Shown: piece after piece, positions 28,776 through 36,672 of the stretch
Numbering within the stretch: position 1 is the stretch's first letter
How the letters are laid out: each line of letters begins with the position of its first letter
Origin: Methylopila henanensis
Lineage (GTDB): Bacteria; Pseudomonadota; Alphaproteobacteria; Rhizobiales; Methylopilaceae
Reading direction: 5' to 3'
Assembly (NCBI RefSeq): GCF_042681025.1
Contig: NZ_JBHUER010000001.1
Location: 1 to 64,000, forward strand
DNA length: 64,000 nucleotides
Notes under the pieces: generated by a model
The model's database searches: none
Told to the model about the DNA's origin: nothing
What the model saw: only the letters and a program-made list of their open reading frames with translations
Translations under genes and position numbers: made by a program

Positions 28776-29600
28776 ATGGCGAAGCTCGCGCGCATTGAGA
28801 GCCAGAACCTGCTGACGCTCGATCCGATCTGGGCGCGCATCCGCGCCGAGGCGGAGGACGCGGTGCGGCGCGAGCCGGAGGTCGCGGCCCTGCTGTTCGC
28901 GACCGTGCTCAACCACGAGACGCTGGAGCAGGCGGTCGGCCATCGCCTCGGCGCGCGGCTCGACCGCGATGAAGTGTCGGGCGACCTGATCCGGCAGACC
29001 TTCTCGGAAGCCGCGGCCGCGGACGGCGAGATCGGCGCCGCGATCCGCGCGGACCTCGCCGCCGTGGTCGACCGCGACCCCGCCTGCACCCGCGCCATCG
29101 AGCCGCTGCTCTACTTCAAGGGCTTCCACGCCATCCAGACCCACCGTCTGGCGCACTGGCTGTGGACCCAGGGGCGCCGCGACTTCGCGCTCTACCTGCA
29201 GAGCCTGTCGTCCTCGGCGTTCCAGGTCGACATCCACCCCGCGACCCGCATCGGCCGCGGCCTGTTCTTCGACCACGCCACCGGCGTCGTGATCGGCGAG
29301 ACCGCGGTGATCGAGGACAACGTCTCGATCCTGCACGGCGTCACCCTCGGCGGCACCGGCAAGAGCAACGAGGACCGGCACCCGAAGATCCGCCGCGGCG
29401 TGCTGATCGGGGCCGGGGCCAAGATTCTCGGCAACATCGAGGTCGGCCACTGCTCGCGCGTCGCCGCGGGCTCGGTGGTGCTGCACGAGGTCGCCCCCAA
29501 CGTGACGGTCGCCGGCGTGCCGGCGCGCGTCGTCGGCGCGTCGCCCTGCGCCGAGCCGTCCCGCAGCATGGACCAGATCTTCTACGACGCCGGCCTCTGA
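28776..29600 (+). CDS. cysE: Serine O-acetyltransferase
   Basis: CysE makes O-acetylserine for cysteine synthesis. The 274-residue protein has the N-terminal helical domain (from DPIWARIRAEAEDAVRREP), the FHAIQTHRLAHWLW segment, and a left-handed beta-helix of hexapeptide repeats containing DIHPATRIGRG, DHATGVVIGE and ILHGVTLGGTG, with catalytic His residues. The C-terminus is the usual acceptor for CysK docking, although it lacks the terminal Ile seen in enterobacteria. It has its own leader region of 172 bp. Confidence 0.95.
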   Translation: MAKLARIESQNLLTLDPIWARIRAEAEDAVRREPEVAALLFATVLNHETLEQAVGHRLGARLDRDEVSGDLIRQTFSEAAAADGEIGAAIRADLAAVVDRDPACTRAIEPLLYFKGFHAIQTHRLAHWLWTQGRRDFALYLQSLSSSAFQVDIHPATRIGRGLFFDHATGVVIGETAVIEDNVSILHGVTLGGTGKSNEDRHPKIRRGVLIGAGAKILGNIEVGHCSRVAAGSVVLHEVAPNVTVAGVPARVVGASPCAEPSRSMDQIFYDAGL

Positions 29601-29720
29601 CCGCCCGGCCTTCCCGCCTGCGCCTTGCCTCCGGCGGCGCGGCGTGGCAAGTCGGCGGCCCAGCAGAGACGGCCGCGTCCGCGCCGCGCTCCCCATTCCG
29701 ACCCATGCCCGGAGGCGATC

Positions 29721-29930
29721 TTGGACAAGCGCGAACTCGAGCGCGTGCAGACCTACATGCGCAAGCTGTTCCAGAATCAGACGGTCCGCGTCGTTGCGCG
29801 CCCGCGCAAGGACGACAGCGCCGAGGTCTATCTCGGCGACGAGTTCGTCGGCGTGCTGTTCCGCGACGACGAGGACGGCGACCTCTCCTACAACTTCCAG
29901 ATGGCGATCCTCGAGACCGATCTCGACTGA
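29721..29930 (+). CDS. DUF3126-family small protein
   Basis: The 69-residue protein starts with TTG at 29721, with a strong GGAGG ribosome site at 29711-29715. Its sequence begins DKRELERVQTYMRKLFQ and includes a beta-rich RPRKDDSAEVYLGDEFVGVLF and a closing FQMAILETDLD. This matches the alphaproteobacterial DUF3126 family, often found after cysE. Function is unknown. The ATG frame upstream is not in phase. Confidence 0.85.
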   Translation: MDKRELERVQTYMRKLFQNQTVRVVARPRKDDSAEVYLGDEFVGVLFRDDEDGDLSYNFQMAILETDLD

Positions 29931-30004
29931 ACTGTCCCGCTGCGGGACGGCATGGCGCTTGCTCGACGGAGGCTGAAGCCCTGACGTCGCGCGAAGGAGC
30001 CGAG

Positions 30005-30310
30005 ATGCCGCCCTTTCTGACCGGATGCCTGACGCTCGCGCTCGGCTTCGCGCTGTCCGGGCTCACGGCGTCCGCCTTCGAGGCGGCGACGGCGCGGCGG
30101 GCGAGCTTCCGGCTGCTGCGCGCGCCGGACCTGCTGGCGGTGGTGGCGGTGCCGCTCGTGACCATCGCGGCGCCTTACATGCTGGCCCGCAATCTGGCCG
30201 CGCCGCGCAACCGCGGCCGCTCCGCCGTCGGCGTGTTCGTCGGCACGGTGCTGGCCGGGCTGTGGAGCCTCGCGCTAGGGTCGGCGGCGCTGACTGCGAT
30301 CGGCGTCTGA
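30005..30310 (+). CDS. Small membrane protein of unknown function
   Basis: I do not recognise a named family. The 101-residue product has three hydrophobic segments (LTLALGFALSGLTASAF, LLAVVAVPLVTIAAPYML, VFVGTVLAGLWSLALGSAALTA) separated by basic loops, so it is likely an inner-membrane protein. The ATG at 30005 is preceded by GGAG (GCGAAGGAGCCGAG). It lies between DUF3126 and the carbonic anhydrase-like gene on the same strand. Confidence 0.7.
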   Translation: MPPFLTGCLTLALGFALSGLTASAFEAATARRASFRLLRAPDLLAVVAVPLVTIAAPYMLARNLAAPRNRGRSAVGVFVGTVLAGLWSLALGSAALTAIGV

Positions 30311-30365
30311 CCCGCGCCCCGGGCGGGCGCGCCCCAGACCAAGACCAACGAACGGAGCCCGACCC

Positions 30366-30896
30366 ATGGCGCTTTACGAACTCGACGGCGTGAAGCCGCA
30401 GACGCCCGCCAGCGGCCGCTATTTCGTGGCGGAGAACGCGGTCGTGGTCGGCGACGTGGTTCTGGAGGAGGACGCCAGCGTCTGGTTCTCTGCCGTGCTG
30501 CGCGGCGACAACGAGCGCATCACCATCGGCGCCCGCTCCAATGTGCAGGACGGCTGCATCCTCCACACCGACCCGGGCTTCCCGCTCGACATTGGGCCGG
30601 ACTGCACGCTCGGCCACGGCGCCGTCGTCCACGGCTGCACGATCGGCGCGGGCAGCCTCGTCGGCATGGGCGCGACCATCCTGAACGGTGCGAAGATCGG
30701 GAAGTCCTGCCTCGTCGGCGCCAACGCGCTGGTGACGGAGGGCAAGGAGTTCCCGGATTTCTCCCTCATCGTCGGCTCGCCGGCGAAGGCCGTGAAGACG
30801 CTCGGCGGCGAGTGGGAGATCAAGCTGCTCGGCACCTCCGGCCGCTACGTCGCCAACTCTCGCCGCTTCGCCGCTGGCATGAAGCGGGTGGACTGA
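30366..30896 (+). CDS. Gamma-carbonic anhydrase-family protein
   Basis: The 176-residue protein is a left-handed beta-helix of hexapeptide repeats. The zinc-ligand histidines are present in GCILHTDPGF and GHGAVVHGC, so hydration of CO2 is plausible. The acid loop of archaeal Cam is missing, as in most CamH/YrdA-type proteins, so activity is uncertain. In a methylotroph it could aid CO2/bicarbonate exchange, but this is inference. ATG with GGAG upstream. Confidence 0.9.
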   Translation: MALYELDGVKPQTPASGRYFVAENAVVVGDVVLEEDASVWFSAVLRGDNERITIGARSNVQDGCILHTDPGFPLDIGPDCTLGHGAVVHGCTIGAGSLVGMGATILNGAKIGKSCLVGANALVTEGKEFPDFSLIVGSPAKAVKTLGGEWEIKLLGTSGRYVANSRRFAAGMKRVD

Positions 30897-30921
30897 GGCG
30901 GGCGGAGACGGTCGCTCTTGC

Positions 30922-31037
30922 TTGTCCCGGCCTTGAGCCGGGACCCAGTCCCATGGCGGCGCTGGAAAGCCGCGACGATGTCGTCGCTTAGCTATGAAGC
31001 GTCGGCGTTTCTGGGTCCCGGCTCAAGGCCGGGACAA
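30922..31037. repeat. Perfect 27-bp inverted repeat
   Basis: Arms 30922-30948 and 31011-31037 are exact reverse complements over 27 bases, separated by 62 bases. Arm content (GTCCCGGCCTTGAGCCGGGAC) is itself partly palindromic, so each arm can also form a short hairpin. The sequence matches the arms at 7299-7416. Confidence 0.9.
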
Positions 31038-31064
31038 GGGCGCGCGGCGCTTCCAATGCGCTGC

Positions 31065-31149
31065 GTCGTCCTCCGGCTTGACCGGAGTACCCATCTCGGA
31101 CGTCGAGCGCTACGCCCGACATGGATGGTCCGGTCAAGCCGGACCATGA
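31065..31149. repeat. Second inverted repeat of the same intergenic region
   Basis: A 15-bp perfect core pairs 31072-31086 (TCCGGCTTGACCGGA) with 31129-31143, with weaker flanking complementarity. The loop holds CGTCGAGCGCTACGCC (31101-31116), identical to the loop of the repeat after ureC. It lies between two convergent genes (carbonic anhydrase-like and folK). Confidence 0.85.
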
Positions 31150-31183
31150 CGCGGAGTTTCAGAACGAACGGATCAGCCCCTTC

Positions 31184-31699
31184 TCAGAGCGCTCCCGCCG
31201 GCCGCCAGGGCGGGGCGATGATCTCGAGGCCGGCGGTGTCGGCCTCGTCCGTCGCCTTGGCGATCGAGGCGCCGTCGAGCACGAGGTCGGGCCGGATCTC
31301 CGCCAGCGGAGCCAGCACGAAGGCGCGGTTGAACATCTCCTTGTGCGGCACGATCAGCCGCGCCGAGGCGACCTTTGCGTCGCCGAGATAGAGGATGTCG
31401 ACGTCGATCTCGCGCGGCCCCCAGCGGAAGGTCTTGTGGCGGCCGACCTCCTCCTCGACGCTCTGGGTAAAGGCGAGCGCCTCCTCCGGCGAAAGCTCGG
31501 TCTCGCCGACCGCGCAGGCGTTGGCGAACCAGTCCTGCTCCACATAGCCCCACGGCGCGCTGCGCCAGAACGACGACGCCGCGAGGAAGCGGATGTGGCG
31601 GCCGTCGAACACGCGCTCCATCGCGCGGACGAGGTTCTCGACCTTATCGCCGACATTGCTGCCGAAGCCGAGCCCGATCTCCGTCTTGGCCACGCTCAC
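31184..31699 (-). CDS. folK: 2-amino-4-hydroxy-6-hydroxymethyldihydropteridine pyrophosphokinase
   Basis: FolK activates 6-hydroxymethyl-7,8-dihydropterin with pyrophosphate. The 171-residue protein has the GLGFGSNVGDKVENL start, the NACAVGETELSPEEAL strand-loop and WGPREIDVDILYLGDAKV with the Mg-binding Asp pair DVD. It overlaps folB by 4 bp at the end of a four-gene minus-strand operon headed by methylofuran genes. That placement suggests it may feed both folate and tetrahydromethanopterin synthesis. Confidence 0.95.
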   Translation of the reverse strand: MSVAKTEIGLGFGSNVGDKVENLVRAMERVFDGRHIRFLAASSFWRSAPWGYVEQDWFANACAVGETELSPEEALAFTQSVEEEVGRHKTFRWGPREIDVDILYLGDAKVASARLIVPHKEMFNRAFVLAPLAEIRPDLVLDGASIAKATDEADTAGLEIIAPPWRPAGAL

Positions 31700-32067
31700 G
31701 CCTCGCCGCGGCGGCGGGTGATCTCGACGCCGACGTCGGAGAACATGCCGGCGATCGGGGCGGCCGGCTTGTGCACCTCGACCCTCACCGCGTTCACCGC
31801 GGCGTAGCGCTCGAGGATGACGCCGGCGATGCGCTCCGCCAGCGCCTCGATCAGGTCGAAGCGCTCGGACGTCGCGATTTCGACCACGGTGTTGAACACG
31901 TCGTTGTAGGAGACCGCGCCGCCGAAATCGTCGTCGCGGGCGTAAGACTTGGCGTCGAGCCAGTAGTCCACGTCGAACACGAAGCGCTGGCCGAGCTTCT
32001 GCTCTTCCGGAAACAGGCCGTGATAGGCGTGCACCTGTACGCCGCGGAGGAAAATGCGATCGCTCAT
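31696..32067 (-). CDS. folB: Dihydroneopterin aldolase
   Basis: FolB converts 7,8-dihydroneopterin to 6-hydroxymethyldihydropterin and glycolaldehyde. The 123-residue protein has the characteristic GVQVHAYHGLFPEEQKLGQRF start with the active-site Tyr and Glu, SYNDVFNTVVEI, and FDLIEALAERIAGVIL. The C-terminal VEVHKPAAPI supplies the conserved Lys. It is directly followed by folK and lies one base after the mfnF-like stop. Confidence 0.94.
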   Translation of the reverse strand: MSDRIFLRGVQVHAYHGLFPEEQKLGQRFVFDVDYWLDAKSYARDDDFGGAVSYNDVFNTVVEIATSERFDLIEALAERIAGVILERYAAVNAVRVEVHKPAAPIAGMFSDVGVEITRRRGEA

Positions 32068-32068
32068 C

Positions 32069-33130
32069 TCAGTCGAACTCGTGAGGGCGGCGCGAGGTTG
32101 CGGACCCCGACGCGAAAAGGCGGGCGACGGCGACGGCCGGCGCGCAGTCCGCGGCGGGAGCCTGGAGCGCGGGATCGTCGGCGAACGCCTTGCCGATGTC
32201 GCGATAGCCGAGCCCGAGCCTGCCCGCCAGACGTTTCGCGAGAAAACGACCGACGCCGGCGCCGACGACCGTCCGCGCGGCGGCGTCCGGGCGGCTCAGC
32301 AGGCCGATCGCGGCGTCGTGCAGCCGGCGGAGCTGCGCCTCCGCGAGGTAGCGCGCCAGCGTCTCAGCTTGGGGCCATGTCGTCGCGTCGAGATCGGCGC
32401 CGACCATGCGGAGCAGCCGCCGGGCGCTGGCTTCGCGCGTCTTCGGGCCGCCGTCGGCCGCCGGGTGCAGGTCCGCGCCCTCGGGCAGGTCGCCGGTCAG
32501 ACGGTGGACGTCGGCGCTGGTGGCGAAATGCTCGGCCATCGGCGTGACCCAGGCGCCGGCGAAGGGCAGGCGCGGCGCGATCGCCATCACCGGCGTGCGG
32601 GCGACGCCGAGATAGACCAGTTCGTCGAGCGCCATGCGCTCCGCGTCGGTCGCGCCGCGGGCTGCGACGCGGCCTTGCGCGAAGGGCACGAGGTCGGAGG
32701 TCGTCGAGCCGATGTCGACCATCAGGCCGGCGTCGCCTTCCGCGGCGAGCGCCTCGGCGGTGGCGCGCCAGTTCGCGGAGGCGATGGCCTCCGCGCGCTC
32801 GCCGGCGTGGTCCGCCGGGAGGAAGCCTTCGGCGCCGGCGTAGAGCGCGAGCCGGCCCGCGCCGAAGCGGCGGGCGAGGGCGCCTGCGATCGCGGCGACG
32901 CCCGTGGCCCGGTCCGGCCAGAGGTCAACCAGTTCGCCCGTCATGGTGGCGGCGACCTGCGCGTCGTCCGGGATGTCGTCCGCGAGCTCGTCGAGCGCCG
33001 CTTCCAGCCGGTCGAGCCCGCGCCACAGCGCGCATGGGACGATGCGCACCGCCGCGAGCCGGCCGTCCGCCGCGAGGCGCGCGAGCTTCAGATGCGCGCC
33101 GCCGACGTCGAGTCCCACGATCTCCGTCAC
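32069..33130 (-). CDS. mfnF: H4MPT-linked C1 pathway protein, MfnF-like (hydantoinase/oxoprolinase-related)
   Basis: The 353-residue protein starts at GTG 33130. It shows ASKHA-fold phosphate-binding segments GLDVGGAHLKLARL near the N-terminus and MVDIGSTTSDLVPF in the middle, matching the family annotated in methylotrophs as H4MPT-linked C1 transfer protein (TIGR03123). The methanogen member MfnF joins the furan diphosphate to the tyramine part of methanofuran. The bacterial version presumably does this for methylofuran, which is inference. It overlaps the ATP-grasp gene upstream by 4 bp. Confidence 0.78.
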   Translation of the reverse strand: MTEIVGLDVGGAHLKLARLAADGRLAAVRIVPCALWRGLDRLEAALDELADDIPDDAQVAATMTGELVDLWPDRATGVAAIAGALARRFGAGRLALYAGAEGFLPADHAGERAEAIASANWRATAEALAAEGDAGLMVDIGSTTSDLVPFAQGRVAARGATDAERMALDELVYLGVARTPVMAIAPRLPFAGAWVTPMAEHFATSADVHRLTGDLPEGADLHPAADGGPKTREASARRLLRMVGADLDATTWPQAETLARYLAEAQLRRLHDAAIGLLSRPDAAARTVVGAGVGRFLAKRLAGRLGLGYRDIGKAFADDPALQAPAADCAPAVAVARLFASGSATSRRPHEFD

Positions 33131-34086
33131 AGCCGTAGCTCCACCGGCCGGGTCGCCGCCCGCGCGGGCGGCGCGGCGTCGGCGAAGGGCGCGACCAGCC
33201 GCAGCGGGTTCAGCCCGAGCGCCTGGCGCAGGCCGGCGTAGGCGGTGGTCGGGCGCGGATTGACCTCGATCACGACGGGACCGTGGGCGCCGAGCGCGAG
33301 GTCGATCCCGAACAGGCCGTCGAGGCCGGGGAGGGCGTCCGCCACGGCCTGCGCGACGGCGACGAGGTCGGGGCGCTCGCGATCGAGCGCGCCGACGTCG
33401 AGGCCCCGAAAGCGGAAGGCGCCGTCCTCGACCGTGACGAGCTGGCGGTTGGCGGAGAGGATGACGGCGCCGCCGTCGCCGCCGCGGGCGACGAACAGGC
33501 TCGCCGCGTCGCCCTCGACGAAGGGCAGGGCGATATGGTCCGCGGGAACGGCGCCCGGAAGCGGCCTGTCCAGCCAGTACCGCGTGTCCTCGCAGCCGGC
33601 GCCGTCGTCGGGCTTCGTCACGAACGGGCCCTGCGCGTCGCTCGGGATCGCGTCCGCCGGCCAGGCCGGCGGCGTGGCGACGCCGGCGGCCCGGAGCCGC
33701 GTCGCGGTCTCGCGCTTCGAGGTGGTGATGCGGATCGTCTCGTCGTCCGGCCCGAACACCTGGGCGCCGGCCTGATGGCCGAGCGCGGCGAGGCGGGCGA
33801 GCAGCCCGCCGGTCTCGGGCGCGACCGCTATGAGGAGGTCGGCCTCCGCGGCGAGGTCGGCCCAGAGCCGCCACGGATCGTCGGCCTCACCGAGCGTCGC
33901 CACGCGGCCTGCGGGCGGCGCGGGGAGGCGCGGGTCGGCGGTCGTGGTCAGGGCGACGTCGCCGAGCTCCGCGAGGTCGCGGGCGAGCGCGTCGCGCATC
34001 AGCAGGCCCTCGCGCGCCAGCGACGCCGGCAGGGGATTGCCATGCATGCCGCCGCCGGTCACGAATTCGCAGAGAAGCACGCGCAC
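33127..34086 (-). CDS. mfnD: ATP-grasp ligase, MfnD-like (tyramine/tyrosine-glutamate ligase candidate)
   Basis: The 319-residue protein begins RVLLCEFVTGGG, typical of the ATP-grasp group that includes methanogen MfnD, the tyramine-glutamate ligase of methanofuran synthesis. ATP-grasp elements include FVTKPDDGAGCEDTRY and the Mg-binding end GIDLALGAHGPVVIEVNPRPTTAY. The start is GTG 34086, since further upstream codons are not starts. It heads an operon mfnD-mfnF-folB-folK. The amino acid it ligates cannot be told from sequence. Confidence 0.72.
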   Translation of the reverse strand: MRVLLCEFVTGGGMHGNPLPASLAREGLLMRDALARDLAELGDVALTTTADPRLPAPPAGRVATLGEADDPWRLWADLAAEADLLIAVAPETGGLLARLAALGHQAGAQVFGPDDETIRITTSKRETATRLRAAGVATPPAWPADAIPSDAQGPFVTKPDDGAGCEDTRYWLDRPLPGAVPADHIALPFVEGDAASLFVARGGDGGAVILSANRQLVTVEDGAFRFRGLDVGALDRERPDLVAVAQAVADALPGLDGLFGIDLALGAHGPVVIEVNPRPTTAYAGLRQALGLNPLRLVAPFADAAPPARAATRPVELRL

Positions 34087-34197
34087 GGGGATTCGTTCCG
34101 AAACCGCCGGCGACGCTTCGCCGGCAACCGACCGGGCCGGACCATAGGCGCGCGCGGCCGCGGGCGAAACCGCCGGCCGCCGGGGAGTGCTTGGATT

Positions 34198-34908
34198 TTG
34201 GACGTCATCCCCGTGATCGACCTGATGGGCGGCAAGGTCGTGCATGCGCGGCGCGGCGAGCGCGACGCCTACCAGCCGATCGAATCGCGGCTGGTCCGGG
34301 GCTCCGCGCCGCTCGCGATCGTCGCCGCGCTGCTCGCGCTGGCGCCGTTCCGCCGGCTCTACGTCGCCGACCTCGACGCCATCCGGGGCCGGGGCTCCCA
34401 CGACGTCGAGATCGCCGCCATCGCCGCCACGTTTCGCGATCTCGAGATCTGGGTCGACCGCGGCGAGACCGACGTGATGGCGTTGCGGCGGCGGGCCGCT
34501 GCGGGGCCGGGGCTGTCTATCCTCGGCACGGAATCCTTCGCCGACGTGTTCGCGCTGAAGCGCGCGCTCGGCGCCGGCGAGGCCGTGCTGTCGCTCGACC
34601 ACGACGCCCGCGGCAGGCTCGGGCCGGTCGAGGCGCATGACGATGTTCGGCTCTGGCCGCGGCGGGTGATCGTCATGACGCTGGCGCGCGTCGGCGCCGG
34701 GCTCGGGCCGGACCTCGAGCGCGTGGGCGCCGCGGCGGCGCGCGCGGGCGCGCGGCGGCGGGTGTTCGCCGCCGGCGGCGTGCGCGGCATCGACGACCTG
34801 CGCGCGCTGCGGGCCGACGGCACGGCCGGCGCGCTGGTCGCGAGCGCGCTGCACGACGGGCGGCTGGACCACGCCGCGCTCAGCGGTTTCGCTGCAGAAG
34901 CGCGGTGA
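34198..34908 (+). CDS. HisA/HisF-related protein of C1 cofactor clusters
   Basis: The 236-residue TIM barrel starts at TTG 34198, with GGGGAG upstream at 34182-34187. It has VIPVIDLMGGKVVHARRGER, YVADLDAIRG, the second Asp in LSLDHDARG and a FAAGGVRGIDDLRAL phosphate loop, like HisA. This is the HisA-related family (TIGR00734-like) of methanogens and H4MPT methylotrophs, not the histidine enzyme. Its substrate is unknown; a phosphoribosyl compound in cofactor synthesis is a reasonable guess. It converges on, and overlaps by 29 bp, the CitG-like gene. Confidence 0.8.
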   Translation: MDVIPVIDLMGGKVVHARRGERDAYQPIESRLVRGSAPLAIVAALLALAPFRRLYVADLDAIRGRGSHDVEIAAIAATFRDLEIWVDRGETDVMALRRRAAAGPGLSILGTESFADVFALKRALGAGEAVLSLDHDARGRLGPVEAHDDVRLWPRRVIVMTLARVGAGLGPDLERVGAAAARAGARRRVFAAGGVRGIDDLRALRADGTAGALVASALHDGRLDHAALSGFAAEAR

Positions 34909-35710
34909 ACACCGCGGCCACCGTCAGGTCGGCGGTGGTGCCGGGGTTCAGGCCGCGCGCCTTGAGGTGCAGGTCGAAGGCGTCGAGCGCGCGGTCGCGG
35001 TCCGGCTCGGCGTCGAGCGAGGCCGCGAAGGCCGCCGCCTCCCGCCGGAGCGTCTCGGCGGTCTCGGCGCCGAACTTCCGGGCGACATGGCTGTCGGGGA
35101 ACAGGCTGAGCAGGCCGAGATAGACGTCCTCGACCGCGGCGCGGCCGGAAGGCCTCGCGTCATAGGCGGCCGCGGAGGCGAAGACGTCCTCGAAGTCGGT
35201 GACGTATTGCAGCGCGATCCGGTCTCGGTGGGCGGCCTGGGACATGGCGGCGCGCAGCGTCACGGTCGGCGCGTCCGCGACGTCCTGGTCCGGCGCCGAG
35301 CCGAGCCCGCCGGGATTGGCGGCGGCGATCGCGCGGTAGGCGGCCTCCGCGTCGGCGACGGTCAGGCGCGACAGCGTCCGCGCCAGCGCAGGCCGCAGCT
35401 CCTCGTCCGGTCCGAGCGACAGCGCGGCCTCCGCGAGCGGCGCGCACAGCAGGATGATGCCGAGATTGGCGTTGCAGCCGACCGCCGCGAGCGAGGCCTT
35501 GACCGCGCCCTCGATCCGCTCGCCCACGTTGCGGCCGGCGACCAGCCGGACGGCCGCGACTTCCGCGGCCTTCTCGAAGGTCGCGACCGTCATGCCGTGG
35601 CCGCCGCGGAAGACGTGGACGTTGCCGGGCTTGAACGCGCCGAGTTCGGCCTGGCACGCCGCGCGGAACAGCGCGGCGACCTCCGCGAGGCCGAAGCCCT
35701 CAGGCGGCAT
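34880..35710 (-). CDS. Triphosphoribosyl-dephospho-CoA synthase (CitG/MdcB)-family protein
   Basis: The 276-residue helical protein has AACQAELGAFKPGNVHVFRGGHGM-type motifs (KPGNVH with the glycine/histidine-rich loop), NANLGIILLCAPL and an LNPGTTADLTVAAVF C-terminus with conserved Gly-Thr. CitG makes the prosthetic group precursor of citrate lyase from ATP and dephospho-CoA, but no citrate or malonate lyase genes are here. Members in H4MPT clusters probably act in cofactor synthesis. It overlaps the RimK-like gene by 11 bp, ending the operon from 40744. Confidence 0.82.
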   Translation of the reverse strand: MPPEGFGLAEVAALFRAACQAELGAFKPGNVHVFRGGHGMTVATFEKAAEVAAVRLVAGRNVGERIEGAVKASLAAVGCNANLGIILLCAPLAEAALSLGPDEELRPALARTLSRLTVADAEAAYRAIAAANPGGLGSAPDQDVADAPTVTLRAAMSQAAHRDRIALQYVTDFEDVFASAAAYDARPSGRAAVEDVYLGLLSLFPDSHVARKFGAETAETLRREAAAFAASLDAEPDRDRALDAFDLHLKARGLNPGTTADLTVAAVFTALLQRNR

Positions 35711-36602
35711 CGGCGCGGGCCAGCCGGCGGGCGACGTCGCGCGCGAGCTCTGCGGCGATGTCGAGGCCCGTCGCGGCGTTGAGGCCCTTCCAGGCCGGCA
35801 TGGAGTTGACCTCCAGCACCAGGAAGCGGCCGTCCTCGTCCTCGATCAGGTCGATGCCGGCGTAATCCGCGCCGACCGCCGCCGCCGCGCGCACGGCGAG
35901 CGCCGCCGCCTCGCCGTCGACGGGCGCCGGCTCGCCGGTCGCGCCCTGGAAGATGTTGGTGATCCAGCCCTTCTCGGCGTGCCGGATCATGGCGCCGACG
36001 GCGCGGTCGCGGATCGTGAACACGCGCCAGTCGTGGGCCCGGCCGCTCGCGCGCGAGCCGCGCGCCTCCACGAAGGCCTGCAGGTAGAAGACGCCGCCCA
36101 CCGGTTCCGGCAGCGGTTCGCCGGGGCGGACCAGCGCGACGCCCTTGCCCTGCGCGCCGAACAGCGGCTTCAGCACCATCGGCGCGCCGTGGGCGTCGAG
36201 CGCGGCCTGCGCGTCGGCGCGGCGCTCGCGCACGATGGTGAGCGGCGTCGGCAGCCCGGCCTGCGCCAGCACGAAGGTGGTCATGGCCTTGTCGACGCAG
36301 ACCTCGATGGCGCGGGCGTCGTTGACGACCGGCACGCCCATGGAGCGCGCCGCGTGCAGCAGGCCGAGCCGGGAGGTGATCTGCTCGGTGTCGCCGGCCG
36401 GGATCAGCCGCACGAATATGGCCTCGGGCAGGCCGTCGACGCCCGGGACGTGCAGGCCCGGCGCGCCGCTTGCGAGCGTGAACCCGCACTCCGTCATCGA
36501 CCGGATCAACGGCCGCAGGCCTTCCCGCTCCAGCGCGCGGGCGAGCCCGTGGCTGTGCCAGTCGGCCTTTTCGGTGAAGATGACGACGGCGGGATCGGGC
36601 AT
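35700..36602 (-). CDS. RimK-family ATP-grasp ligase in the mch operon
   Basis: The 300-residue protein has an ATP-grasp fold like RimK and MptN: VVNDARAIEVCVDKAMTTF, MVLKPLFGAQGKGV, FYLQAFVEA and the Mg-binding GIDLIEDEDGRFLVLEVN region. RimK relatives add glutamates to peptides or to coenzymes F420 and H4MPT. Methylofuran of Methylorubrum carries a polyglutamate chain, so glutamate addition to methylofuran (or H4MPT) is a good hypothesis. It follows mch after a 70-bp gap containing a 14-bp perfect hairpin. Confidence 0.8.
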   Translation of the reverse strand: MPDPAVVIFTEKADWHSHGLARALEREGLRPLIRSMTECGFTLASGAPGLHVPGVDGLPEAIFVRLIPAGDTEQITSRLGLLHAARSMGVPVVNDARAIEVCVDKAMTTFVLAQAGLPTPLTIVRERRADAQAALDAHGAPMVLKPLFGAQGKGVALVRPGEPLPEPVGGVFYLQAFVEARGSRASGRAHDWRVFTIRDRAVGAMIRHAEKGWITNIFQGATGEPAPVDGEAAALAVRAAAAVGADYAGIDLIEDEDGRFLVLEVNSMPAWKGLNAATGLDIAAELARDVARRLARADAA

Positions 36603-36631
36603 GGCGGCGCGGTGCTGGGAGACGTCGGACG

Positions 36632-36663
36632 CCGTCACGCCCGGCGTTCGCCGGGCGTGACGG
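36632..36663. repeat. Perfect 14-bp hairpin between mch and the RimK-like gene
   Basis: 36632-36645 pairs exactly with 36650-36663 around a 4-base loop (GTTC). The stem contains GTCACGCCCGGC, resembling the outer arms of the GTCATGCCCG repeat after ureC. On the coding (minus) strand a TTTT precedes rather than follows the stem, so an intrinsic terminator is unlikely. An mRNA-processing or stabilising hairpin is more plausible. Confidence 0.75.
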
Positions 36664-36672
36664 AAAAGCGGA

